Below the pieces are notes generated by a model. That model saw only the letters and a list, made by a program, of their open reading frames with translations, ran no database searches and was not told where the DNA came from. Positions 7,738-15,083 of a stretch of DNA of 29,279 nucleotides are shown here, piece after piece; positions within the stretch are counted from its first letter, which is position 1; the number at the start of each line of letters is the position of its first letter. The translations under genes were made by a program, and so were the position numbers. This stretch comes from JBOFLO01 sp051657905 (GTDB lineage Bacteria > Patescibacteriota > Gracilibacteria > UBA1369), in NCBI GenBank assembly GCA_051657905.1, contig JBOFLO010000038.1, forward strand, positions 1 to 29,279, written 5' to 3'.

Positions 7738-8655
7738 ATGGTTATCAATAACGCCAATCCTAGCGATCAAAACCAAGTCGACCCAAGTGTTCAGCAAACT
7801 GGTCAATTTGATCCAAATCAAGCCCAAAATCAGGCTTACAATCAAGCCTACCCCCAACCCTACGACTACTCCTACAATGAAGACTTAGGCCCTCGTCGTC
7901 TAACCCTTTTCACCCTCATCCTGAAAACTTTTTTAGGTATGGTTGGCGGAATCGCCGGATCTTTAATTTTATTATTGATCTACTTAGCCAGCTCCTCAAT
8001 TTTACAACCGGTTTTGAGCCCTACAGAATCCCTCAATCAAATTAATCCGGTTTTCAACGTAGTTTTGATGGCCATGATTCTCTTCGCTTCTCTTTGTTCC
8101 AGCATGTTGTCACCTTTGTTGCTTTCCTATACAGAAAGAGAACGTTATCCAAGAATCAGCACAACGCTTTTCCAAATTTTTATTATCAATTTGGTAATTT
8201 TCTTCTTCGTTTTGCCAGTTTATTTAGCTACCACTCCAGAAAGTTTAGAATTCACCGCCTACGCCGCAGGGTTACAAATGGTAATGGTTAGTATTGCCGC
8301 CAGTTTAATTATGGAAATAGTTAATGATACTCGTTATCCATTATTGGGCGTTTACAGCTCATTAATTGGAGTTTTAATCGCTACCGCGGTTATTCTCTTC
8401 ATTTTCCAAATCATGAACACCGCCACCGTTCTATTATTCGTGGCTATGCCAGTAATCTGGGGTTCTATCGGCTTTTTCCAAGCCTGCCTGGCTATGATTT
8501 ACAATTGGATTTACCTAACCTGGGGCAGCGATTTCCTTTCCGCAACCACCACCTACGGTATTGATTATGCTAATACAGCTCAGGAAGTAGAAGAGGAGGA
8601 AGAAGCTCAACGCCTTCCCGAAGATCGCGACGGTAATGACTTCTTAAAGAATTAA
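7738..8655 (+). CDS. Polytopic membrane protein with Asn/Gln/Tyr-rich N-tail and acidic C-tail
   Basis: I do not recognise the family. The first 50 residues are low complexity, rich in Asn, Gln, Pro and Tyr (NQAYNQAYPQPYDYSYN). About six membrane segments follow (near 65-86, 105-130, 143-164, 173-193, 203-225, 229-252). The last 30 residues are very acidic (EVEEEEEAQRLPEDRD). The core resembles Yip1-type multi-TM domains only in general form. It is 13 bases after lspA and before a strong terminator, so it is probably co-transcribed with lspA. Low-complexity tails suggest a cytoplasmic protein-interaction role, but no function can be assigned. Confidence 0.8.
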   Translation: MVINNANPSDQNQVDPSVQQTGQFDPNQAQNQAYNQAYPQPYDYSYNEDLGPRRLTLFTLILKTFLGMVGGIAGSLILLLIYLASSSILQPVLSPTESLNQINPVFNVVLMAMILFASLCSSMLSPLLLSYTERERYPRISTTLFQIFIINLVIFFFVLPVYLATTPESLEFTAYAAGLQMVMVSIAASLIMEIVNDTRYPLLGVYSSLIGVLIATAVILFIFQIMNTATVLLFVAMPVIWGSIGFFQACLAMIYNWIYLTWGSDFLSATTTYGIDYANTAQEVEEEEEAQRLPEDRDGNDFLKN

Positions 8656-8665
8656 TTTCAATCAC

Positions 8666-8704
8666 AAAAAAAATCCCTTACCATCACGGTAAGGGATTTT
8701 TTTT
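8666..8704. terminator. Bidirectional Rho-independent terminator
   Basis: The arms ATCCCTTACC (8673-8682) and GGTAAGGGAT (8688-8697) pair perfectly around a 5-base loop. They are flanked by an A-tract on the left and a T-tract on the right, so the stem works on both strands. It separates the convergent 7738-8655 gene and the slipin gene. Confidence 0.93.
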
Positions 8705-8715
8705 ATTTCTCTAAA

Positions 8716-9540
8716 CTATTTTAAGGATTTACCTTTCTTATCCAAAAACTCTCCAACCTGTTCCACAGCTCTTAATACTTCGATTGGCACCATCCAAACA
8801 GTTGTATTGGATTGATCAGCAGAAATATCATTGATGGATTGTAATGTTCTCAAATGCATAGCCCCTGGGCTAGCTGCAAACAATGCCGCAGCCTTAGCAA
8901 TATTTTCCGCTGCCACCACTTCACCTTCGGATCTAATGATTTGCGCCTTTCTTTCTCTTTCCGCTTCAGCTTCAGCCGCAATAACTCTCTTCAAATCTTG
9001 AGGAATTGTAATATCTTTAATATCAACATTATCAACCTTCACACCCCATGGATCAGTAGCTTTATCTACTGTAATTTGAATTTTATCGGAAATTTCTTCA
9101 CGATTTCTTAGCAATTCTGCCAAAGTGAATTCACCAACCAAATTTCTCATCGTAATCTGCGCCAATTGGCTAACCGCATAATAGAAATTTTCAACTTCCA
9201 AAATCGCTTTTTCAGGAACCAAAACTTTATAATAAATTACCGCGTTAATACCTACTGGGATATTATCCTTGGTAATTGCTTCTTGTTCAGGTACATCCAC
9301 AGTTTTAGTACGAATATCCACTTTTTGCATGGATTGAAAGATCGGGATAATAAATCTCCACCCCGGATTTTTAATCGAACTAAATTTACCCATTGTTAAC
9401 ACAATTCCTCTTTCATACTGATTTACCTGTCGGATGAAGCTCAGTAAAAGCACCACCACGATTATTCCAATCCAAAGCATAAATATTAAGTTAAAAACTA
9501 CTTTGGCATTATCGTCCTTTTCTTCCGGCCTACAAAACAA
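8716..9540 (-). CDS. SPFH/band-7 membrane protein (slipin/stomatin-like)
   Basis: One hydrophobic N-terminal segment (IFMLWIGIIVVVLLLSFI) precedes the SPFH domain: VNQYERGIVLTMGKFSSIKNPG, then DIRTKTVDVPEQEAITKDNIPVGINAVIYYKV. Next come ITIPQDLKRVIAAEAEAERERKAQIIRSEGE and the coiled coil-forming alanine/glutamate region. This order is diagnostic of bacterial slipins, which oligomerise on the inner membrane and organise microdomains. The frame can begin at TTG 9538-9540 (274 residues) or at ATG 9475-9477 (MLWIGIIV, 253 residues); neither has a clear Shine-Dalgarno. No NfeD partner is visible nearby, although NfeD often accompanies slipins. It is divergent from the MscS gene. Confidence 0.93.
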   Translation of the reverse strand: MFCRPEEKDDNAKVVFNLIFMLWIGIIVVVLLLSFIRQVNQYERGIVLTMGKFSSIKNPGWRFIIPIFQSMQKVDIRTKTVDVPEQEAITKDNIPVGINAVIYYKVLVPEKAILEVENFYYAVSQLAQITMRNLVGEFTLAELLRNREEISDKIQITVDKATDPWGVKVDNVDIKDITIPQDLKRVIAAEAEAERERKAQIIRSEGEVVAAENIAKAAALFAASPGAMHLRTLQSINDISADQSNTTVWMVPIEVLRAVEQVGEFLDKKGKSLK

Positions 9541-9546
9541 TTGGAA

Positions 9547-9575
9547 TTGATGAAAAACCGTATTTTTGTTATAAT
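9547..9575 (+). promoter_or_regulatory. Promoter for mscS-like gene
   Basis: TTGATG (9547-9552) and a perfect TATAAT (9570-9575) are separated by 17 bp. The GTG start at 9600 would lie about 18 bases after the transcription start, giving a very short leader with no Shine-Dalgarno. If the slipin uses its TTG at 9540, this promoter sits directly in front of it. Confidence 0.75.
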
Positions 9576-9599
9576 TATAGGATTTAATAGCGCCACAAA

Positions 9600-10931
9600 G
9601 TGAATATACTCAATCAAATCCTACAAATACCGGTTGCTTCAGCCCAAATTTCCAACACTGCCAATCAGGTTGGTGATGCCACTCAAAGCCAGTTTGGAGA
9701 AACATTTGGTTTTATTTTAAGCCAAATACCTTTGTGGATTACTGCCATTGTAATTGTTGCCATCACTTTCGGCTTGGCTAAATTGGCAAAAATGCGCGTG
9801 GAAAGTAAAATGTCGCACGAAGGATTGGAAGAAGAACATAAAGAAGTGCAAATTGTAGCCGGTCGTGTCACCAGTATCGCCGTAATTGTTATTGGCGCAA
9901 CTATTGCCCTTAGTATAGTAGGTATCGATTTGGCTCCTATCGTAGCTGCCGCCGCCTTTGGTGTGGGCTTTGCCTCTCAGGATTTAATCATGAATTTAAT
10001 TGCCGGTGTAATGATTTTGGCTGCCAAACACTACACAATCGGAGATGTTATCTCTGTTAATGGAACAATCGGACGCATCGTCGAAATTCAAACCCGCGCC
10101 ACCATTATTAAGGCTTTTGATGGAACTAAAATCATCATTCCCAATTCAGAATTACTTAAAAATAAAGTAATTAACAAGCATGGTTATGCTGTGAGAAAGA
10201 TGACCTTCATTATGGGGGCAGGTTATGATGATGATCTTAGTAAAGTAGCTCAGGTAACCTTGGATACCTTAAAAAATATTGATGGGATTATTCCTAAACC
10301 GGCTCCAAAAGTAATTTTTTACGAATGGGCCGATTTTGAAATTCTCTTTAAAATTCACGTTTGGATTGATTCCAAAGGAGGGAAGTACTTGAAAGTTAAA
10401 AACGAAGTAATGATGAAGCTTACTCAAGCCTATAATGACGCTAATTTCGAAATGCCTTATCCAATTCAAACTACAGAATTAACAAGTATGTATAGCCCAG
10501 CAGCCAAACTGGACATCAATATCAATCGCGGTAAAAAATCTATTTCCAAACCTGGTTACCCAAGCAAATTTCATAAAAATCCTGAAGAAAAAATCACCAC
10601 TGCAATTGCTGCTCCAGAAATTAATCTTGAAGCTGTCGCAGAACCAGTTCTTCAAACACCAACAGAAGTTGCTCAACCAGCCCTGACAGAAGTGACTGCG
10701 CCCGCCACAGCAGAAGTAGCAAAAATTGCCCCGACCACTGAGCCCGCTCCCGTTCCCACTCCAGCTACTTCGGACAATTCCGCTCCTCAATGGTTGCAAA
10801 TGGCTTTAGAAAATCCAGTTCAACCTATTCCTCAGCCAGCACCGGAAAATTCCAACAACGCACCAGTTTACGCTGTCCCAAATCAACCAACTCAATTAGA
10901 TCCCAACACCCCAACTCCTCCATCCGCCTAG
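9600..10931 (+). CDS. Small-conductance mechanosensitive channel (MscS family) with Pro/Ala-rich tail
   Basis: MscS channels open under membrane tension to release solutes in hypo-osmotic shock. Hydrophobic segments lie near residues 42-64, 86-106 and 110-140. The pore-lining helix is followed by the hallmark GVGFASQDLIMNLIAGVMIL (121-140), then the beta domain (YTIGDVISVNGTIGRIVEI) and IIPNSELLKNKVINK. The C-terminal alpha/beta domain ends near 300. From there to 443 is a low-complexity tail rich in Pro, Ala, Glu and Thr that is not part of the usual 280-300 residue family. A VASAQ stretch at the N-terminus resembles a signal-peptide end. Start is GTG at 9600. Its 3' end overlaps the convergent GT2 gene by 4 bases. 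Confidence 0.93.
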   Translation: MNILNQILQIPVASAQISNTANQVGDATQSQFGETFGFILSQIPLWITAIVIVAITFGLAKLAKMRVESKMSHEGLEEEHKEVQIVAGRVTSIAVIVIGATIALSIVGIDLAPIVAAAAFGVGFASQDLIMNLIAGVMILAAKHYTIGDVISVNGTIGRIVEIQTRATIIKAFDGTKIIIPNSELLKNKVINKHGYAVRKMTFIMGAGYDDDLSKVAQVTLDTLKNIDGIIPKPAPKVIFYEWADFEILFKIHVWIDSKGGKYLKVKNEVMMKLTQAYNDANFEMPYPIQTTELTSMYSPAAKLDININRGKKSISKPGYPSKFHKNPEEKITTAIAAPEINLEAVAEPVLQTPTEVAQPALTEVTAPATAEVAKIAPTTEPAPVPTPATSDNSAPQWLQMALENPVQPIPQPAPENSNNAPVYAVPNQPTQLDPNTPTPPSA

Positions 10932-11773
10932 ACTTTTTTATGGGGATTTCTCTGGAATAAATGCTTCATTTGATAAATCAAAGCATCTTTTAAATGTTGT
11001 CTTAAAGTCCATTTTTTAAAAAAAGCAGCAAATCCACCCTCGCTTGCTCTCCTTCCATCGGCATGTACTATCACTGCAGGATTAAAAATCACTTCATATC
11101 CAGCTTTCCAGGTCCTATAACAAAATTCTGGATCCGACATGAAAATAAAATAAGAATTATCCAATCCACCAATTTTCTCCCACAATGTTTTTCTGGTTAT
11201 CCAAAAAGAAGATTGCAACCAATCTACAGTTTGAACTTTATTATAATCTAAATGCTGCATTTCATCATGAGCAACCCATTTTTTAATCAGCGGTAAATTC
11301 CTCAAAAAGGTCCGACGCGCCACTTGTAAAAACAAATTCGGGAAAGCTCTCACTGTCATTGCCACCGAATTGTCATTATCATTAACCTGTTTCGGTCCAC
11401 ACACACCAACCTTGGGGTTTTTATCCATATAATCGACCAATTTCTGCATCACTTTATTGTCAGGCCAAACAATATCCGGATTAACAATCATTAAATATTC
11501 TCCTTTAGCCACCGCCGCACCCTGATTATTCCCTTTTATATACCCGACATTTTCCTTATTAATTTGAATCTGCACATTTTCAAATTTCTGCAGAGAATTA
11601 ATTTTCTCAGCATTTTCTGCATTACAGGAATTATCGACAATAATCACTTCAAAATCAAAATCAGTCTCTTGTTTCTGCAAACTTTCCACATTCTCACAAA
11701 CTCTTTTGCTTTTCAAAAAATCCAAAATCACCACAGAAACTTTCGGCCTTTTTTTATCAATGATTTTATTCAT
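10928..11773 (-). CDS. Glycosyltransferase family 2 (rhamnosyltransferase-like)
   Basis: The 281-residue GT-A protein has the nucleotide-binding start VSVVILDF and VIIVDNSC near residues 45-52. It has an ENVGYIKGNNQGAAVAKGEYLMIVNPDI block with the metal-binding NPD variant of DxD near 100, and the acceptor-side motif FFIMSDPEF-like (YFIFMSDPEFCYRTWKAGYE). This arrangement resembles WbbL-type rhamnosyltransferases. It probably extends a surface polysaccharide or lipid-linked glycan, with the donor unknown. No membrane segments are evident. It is downstream of the GlmU-like gene (38 bases), consistent with a glycan-assembly unit. The stop overlaps the convergent mscS end by 4 bases, with no terminator between. 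Confidence 0.88.
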   Translation of the reverse strand: MNKIIDKKRPKVSVVILDFLKSKRVCENVESLQKQETDFDFEVIIVDNSCNAENAEKINSLQKFENVQIQINKENVGYIKGNNQGAAVAKGEYLMIVNPDIVWPDNKVMQKLVDYMDKNPKVGVCGPKQVNDNDNSVAMTVRAFPNLFLQVARRTFLRNLPLIKKWVAHDEMQHLDYNKVQTVDWLQSSFWITRKTLWEKIGGLDNSYFIFMSDPEFCYRTWKAGYEVIFNPAVIVHADGRRASEGGFAAFFKKWTLRQHLKDALIYQMKHLFQRNPHKKV

Positions 11774-11811
11774 ACTCGAGCATTATACTCAAAATATCCT
11801 TTTACGATAAT

Positions 11812-13158
11812 CTAACTTTTCCCCAATTTACCCATCAGCTCATCCCGACTCTTTGTCACAGCACAATTATTTTCCTTAATCACTAATTGATTTTTCTCCG
11901 CACATACAAATTTATTCTCTCCAATATCCTCATTAATAGTAACCCCACCACCAATCATCGTCCCACCCCCAACCTTCACCCCCGGCATAAAACTAACATT
12001 AATTCCCACCCTAATATTATCCCCGGCGATTAACCCGAGCTTCTGGCGCCCACTATCAACCTTTACGCCCTTTATTCTCACGCCCACATTCCCCTCATCC
12101 AAACGTAAATTCCCGGTATTCGCCCCCGCCCCAAATGAAACATTATTCCCAATCACACTATCCCCAATATAATTTGAATGCGTCCAAACATCGCGCCCCA
12201 AATAACTGCGCGCAATTTCCGTCGTAAACCCAGCCACACATCCCTCAGCCAAAAAACTCTCTCGCACCAAAGCATTATTCGCAACCACACAACCTTTCCC
12301 CAAGTACACTGGCCCTCTTATCACCGCATTCTCCATAATTTTCACCCCTTCCTCAATAATCACTTCACCTTTAATCACCGCCGAATCAGCCTTTTTCAAA
12401 TCCCCAGACTGCAAATTTCCCCCACGCCTTTTTACCTCTTTTTCAAACAACATCCTCGCCGCATCATAAATATGCCAAGGATATTTAATAGGCTGCCACT
12501 TGCCCTGATATCTGCAAACTTTAATTTTCTTCCCAGCATTCATTATTTCCTGCAAAGCCGTTTCGTAAATATCATCCACCTCACTTTTGGCTTTATTCAC
12601 ATACTCCATTAATTCCTTTCCACTTGGATGATAATGCAAAACAATATTTATTAAATCCGAAGGTTCCTTCCCTTCACCCGGTTTTTCCACAATTTTTTGC
12701 AATTCCATTTGTTCATTCACCAACAAATATCCACCCGGAAAATATTTCTCAATTTGTTGCCCAAGAATCACGCTCACCCCAGGATTTTCCTTGATTGAAG
12801 ACATCATTTTCTCAAAAGCACTTTCCTCCAAAATATCATTCGAGCTGATAATCAAAACATCATCCTCCAAACTCTCCTCCCCAATACTTTTCAGTGCACC
12901 AGCCGAACCATCATCATGAATTTGTTCAAAATACTCAAAATTCACCCCCGCATTTTTATTCTGAAATTCCTGACAATACTCTTTTAACCTACTCAAATTG
13001 CTAGCACTACCCACCACAATAAAATCCTTCAACCCTGCCCCCTGCAACAATTCCACTTGATGAATTATCAAGGGCTTCCCGCAAAATTTCAACAAAGGTT
13101 TTTCGCTAAATGGACTGATTCTTTCACTTTTCCCTCCAGCCAAAATAATAACTTTCAT
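11812..13158 (-). CDS. Bifunctional sugar-1-phosphate nucleotidyltransferase / acyltransferase, archaeal GlmU-like
   Basis: Residues 1-230 are a nucleotidyltransferase domain: IILAGGKSERISPFSEKPLLKF with the glycine-rich loop and catalytic-type Lys, then SAGALKSIGEE and VEKPGEG. Residues 250-430 are left-handed beta-helix hexapeptide repeats: GVKIMENAVIRGPVYLGKGC, GDSVIGNNVSFGAGANTGNLR, and SGRQKLGLIAGDNIRVGINV. The latter two resemble the archaeal Sulfolobus-type GlmU more than E. coli GlmU. Likely it makes a UDP- or dTDP-sugar, perhaps UDP-GlcNAc for MurG. Its TAATG overlap with the uppP stop indicates coupling. Sugar and acetyl-transfer specificity are not readable. Confidence 0.8.
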   Translation of the reverse strand: MKVIILAGGKSERISPFSEKPLLKFCGKPLIIHQVELLQGAGLKDFIVVGSASNLSRLKEYCQEFQNKNAGVNFEYFEQIHDDGSAGALKSIGEESLEDDVLIISSNDILEESAFEKMMSSIKENPGVSVILGQQIEKYFPGGYLLVNEQMELQKIVEKPGEGKEPSDLINIVLHYHPSGKELMEYVNKAKSEVDDIYETALQEIMNAGKKIKVCRYQGKWQPIKYPWHIYDAARMLFEKEVKRRGGNLQSGDLKKADSAVIKGEVIIEEGVKIMENAVIRGPVYLGKGCVVANNALVRESFLAEGCVAGFTTEIARSYLGRDVWTHSNYIGDSVIGNNVSFGAGANTGNLRLDEGNVGVRIKGVKVDSGRQKLGLIAGDNIRVGINVSFMPGVKVGGGTMIGGGVTINEDIGENKFVCAEKNQLVIKENNCAVTKSRDELMGKLGKS

Positions 13159-13991
13159 TAAATATAAGCAATAAATAATAAAAAGGCGCCACCAACAATA
13201 ATTCTATAAATTCCAAAACTGATTAAAGTATGTTTTTTCAAAAACTTCATCAAAAAATTAATCGCCAAATACCCCGAAATCATCGAAGCCACCACTCCGG
13301 CGAGCAAAATCCCCGTCTCAGGTAGCAAATAATCGCCTTTAAGCACTTTTAAACAAGCATAGGCAGTTGCAGCCACCATCGCCACCGAACCCAGTAAAAA
13401 CGAATATCTAGCCGCTTTAGCTCTCTCCAAACCAAGCAACAACCCCCCCGTAATAGTCGACCCCGATCTGGACACTCCAGGAATCAAAGCCAAAGCCTGA
13501 ATCAACCCTATTATTAAGCCATTTTTCAAATTCAATTCCTTTTTCGGCAATTTTTTATGAACCATCTCAGCAATAATAAAAATCACCCCCACAATTATCA
13601 GCATAATCGCCACCGAAGTAGGATTTCTAAATTGAGCATCAATAGCTTCCTCCAAAGTTAATCCCACCAAAACGGCCGGAATAGTACCCAAAATCAACAT
13701 CAACAATAATCTCTGATTTTCTTTGATTTCCCCAGAAACTTCTTCCTTATTTCCCATTTTCTCTCTAACCCAAGCCGCCAATGCCTTGATCAAATTGACG
13801 TAGTCCGCTCGGAAATAATAAAAAATCGCCAACAAAGTCCCAAAATGCACCGCTATATCAAAACTTTTTAAATTCTCCACATCCAAATTAAATAAACTAG
13901 CCCCCAAAATTAGATGCCCCGAAGATGAAATCGGCAAAAACTCGGTAATTCCCTGCACAACTCCCAAAATCACCGCTTCTAAAAATGACAT
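13158..13991 (-). CDS. uppP: Undecaprenyl-diphosphatase UppP (BacA family)
   Basis: UppP dephosphorylates undecaprenyl pyrophosphate so the lipid carrier can be reused for peptidoglycan and other glycans. The 277-residue membrane protein carries both family signatures: EFLPISSSGHLIL (residues 18-29) and PGVSRSGSTI (171-180), each contributing to the active site. About seven to eight hydrophobic segments are visible. Length matches the family. The stop overlaps the next ATG by one base, and the GT2 gene follows, giving a coherent glycan operon. High confidence. Confidence 0.97.
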   Translation of the reverse strand: MSFLEAVILGVVQGITEFLPISSSGHLILGASLFNLDVENLKSFDIAVHFGTLLAIFYYFRADYVNLIKALAAWVREKMGNKEEVSGEIKENQRLLLMLILGTIPAVLVGLTLEEAIDAQFRNPTSVAIMLIIVGVIFIIAEMVHKKLPKKELNLKNGLIIGLIQALALIPGVSRSGSTITGGLLLGLERAKAARYSFLLGSVAMVAATAYACLKVLKGDYLLPETGILLAGVVASMISGYLAINFLMKFLKKHTLISFGIYRIIVGGAFLLFIAYI

Positions 13992-14014
13992 TTTGTTTTA
14001 TTTAATGGTAAAAT
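13985..14014 (+). promoter_or_regulatory. Likely promoter for the glutaredoxin gene
   Basis: ATGACA (13985-13990) and TAAAAT (14009-14014) are 18 bp apart, with TG one base ahead of the -10 (extended -10). Transcription would start near 14021, favouring the ATG at 14076 over the TTG at 14019 as translation start. Confidence 0.45.
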
Positions 14015-14075
14015 CTATTTGCCTAGCTTTACTGTTTGGGCTGCCCCAGCTTACACAATTTTTTATCTCATTTCC

Positions 14076-14306
14076 ATGATTAAATTATACCAATACGCTG
14101 ACTGCCACTACTGCGAACGGGTTCGCAGAAAATTCACCGAATTAGGTTTGGAATATGAAAAAATCGAAGTAAATCCATTTGATAAACCCTTTGCTGTCAC
14201 CTCTACTGGTGGCCACGTCCCGGTAATCGATGATAATGGACTAGTCATGAGCGACTCCTCCGATATTATTAAATACTTGGAAGAAAAGTACGGAAAGTCG
14301 GCCTAA
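14076..14306 (+). CDS. Glutaredoxin-like redox protein
   Basis: The 76-residue thioredoxin-fold protein starts MIKLYQYADCHYCERV, with the redox motif CHYC. It then has the conserved GGHVPVIDD cis-proline loop and the C-terminal MSDSSDIIKYLEEKYG helix, which also recalls GST N-terminal domains. Glutaredoxins reduce disulfides, usually with glutathione; other thiols may replace it here. The frame extends upstream to TTG 14019, but that would be within the predicted promoter and leader. Its stop is 1 base from the convergent Smr gene stop. No terminator is visible between them. Confidence 0.85.
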   Translation: MIKLYQYADCHYCERVRRKFTELGLEYEKIEVNPFDKPFAVTSTGGHVPVIDDNGLVMSDSSDIIKYLEEKYGKSA

Positions 14307-14307
14307 T

Positions 14308-14775
14308 TTACCTTAAATAGACATAAATTGCCCCAAATCCTCCATGTCTTGGTTTGGCGCTTTCATAATTTCTAATCCTTTTGTTCTGCACCAGTTCATT
14401 CAATCTTTCCACCACTACTGGTTTTAATTTGGATTTTCCTCCTTCAGAATTATAGCCCTTCCCAACGACAATAATCACAAAACTCAAATCCTTCATTTTC
14501 GCCTCAGTGATAAATTTCCTAGTTAGCGCATCCGCTTCCACCGTTGTAAATCCATGCAAATCCAATTTATCTTGCGGATCTTCAGGATAAGTAAATCTCC
14601 CTGCAGAACCTTTCTTCCCCGCATCAGGTCCACCAAACTCCTCCCCTTTATTATAATTTTTCATTCCCCGAATTTCAAAAAGCTCGGCAAAATTATCACC
14701 GATTCCATATTTCTCTTCCCAATTTTCCTCACCCTCTGGTCGTTTGTCTTTAGCTTCAGAATCGTACATAGCCAT
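14308..14775 (-). CDS. Smr-domain protein
   Basis: The C-terminal half is the Smr domain found in MutS2 and stand-alone proteins. The diagnostic DLHGFTTVEA (near residues 72-81) is followed by FVIIVVGKGYNSEGGKSKLKPVV, with the GKG loop, and HGGFGAIYVYLR at the end. Smr domains bind or nick nucleic acids. Stand-alone copies with this layout are linked in other bacteria to ribosome or mRNA quality control. The N-terminal 65 residues are charged and Gly-rich. The start ATG overlaps the yidD stop in a TAATG, so it is likely co-expressed with yidD and the M23 gene. Confidence 0.88.
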   Translation of the reverse strand: MAMYDSEAKDKRPEGEENWEEKYGIGDNFAELFEIRGMKNYNKGEEFGGPDAGKKGSAGRFTYPEDPQDKLDLHGFTTVEADALTRKFITEAKMKDLSFVIIVVGKGYNSEGGKSKLKPVVVERLNELVQNKRIRNYESAKPRHGGFGAIYVYLR

Positions 14776-15083
14776 TATTTTAAGTAATCTTCCCCGCCAT
14801 CATTCCAGGGATTACAACGAATAATTCGCCAAATCATTAACATCACTCCTTTAAAAATCCCATATTTTTCCACAGCAGCAAAACCATAATCCGAACATGT
14901 TGGATGAAAACGGCAGAATCCATGAGGAAATAAGCCCTTAAATAAACCATGATCCGGCGATATAGTTTTCTGATAAATAAATATCAGCAATAGAAGGGGA
15001 GCACGCCAAACATAAATAAACTTTCCCAGTATATCTCTAGATTCCCAATTAGAAGTAATTACCTGGATTTTGCTTAACACCAT
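14775..15083 (-). CDS. yidD: Membrane protein insertion efficiency factor YidD
   Basis: YidD is a small membrane-associated protein that helps YidC insert inner-membrane proteins. The 102-residue product has one hydrophobic stretch (APLLLLIFIYQKTISP), then the family motif CRFHPTCSDYGFAAVEKYG with its paired cysteines, and ends RIIRCNPWNDGG. It is about 25 residues longer at the N-terminus than typical YidD. Its ATG lies 35 bases inside the preceding M23 gene. A later start is possible, but no good in-frame ATG precedes the hydrophobic part. It links the cell-wall peptidase with Smr in one transcript. Confidence 0.94.
   Translation of the reverse strand: MVLSKIQVITSNWESRDILGKFIYVWRAPLLLLIFIYQKTISPDHGLFKGLFPHGFCRFHPTCSDYGFAAVEKYGIFKGVMLMIWRIIRCNPWNDGGEDYLK

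Noticed and set aside
14019..14075. N-terminal extension of the glutaredoxin from TTG
   Set aside because: It falls at or before the predicted transcription start, and the extra residues are not part of the glutaredoxin fold.
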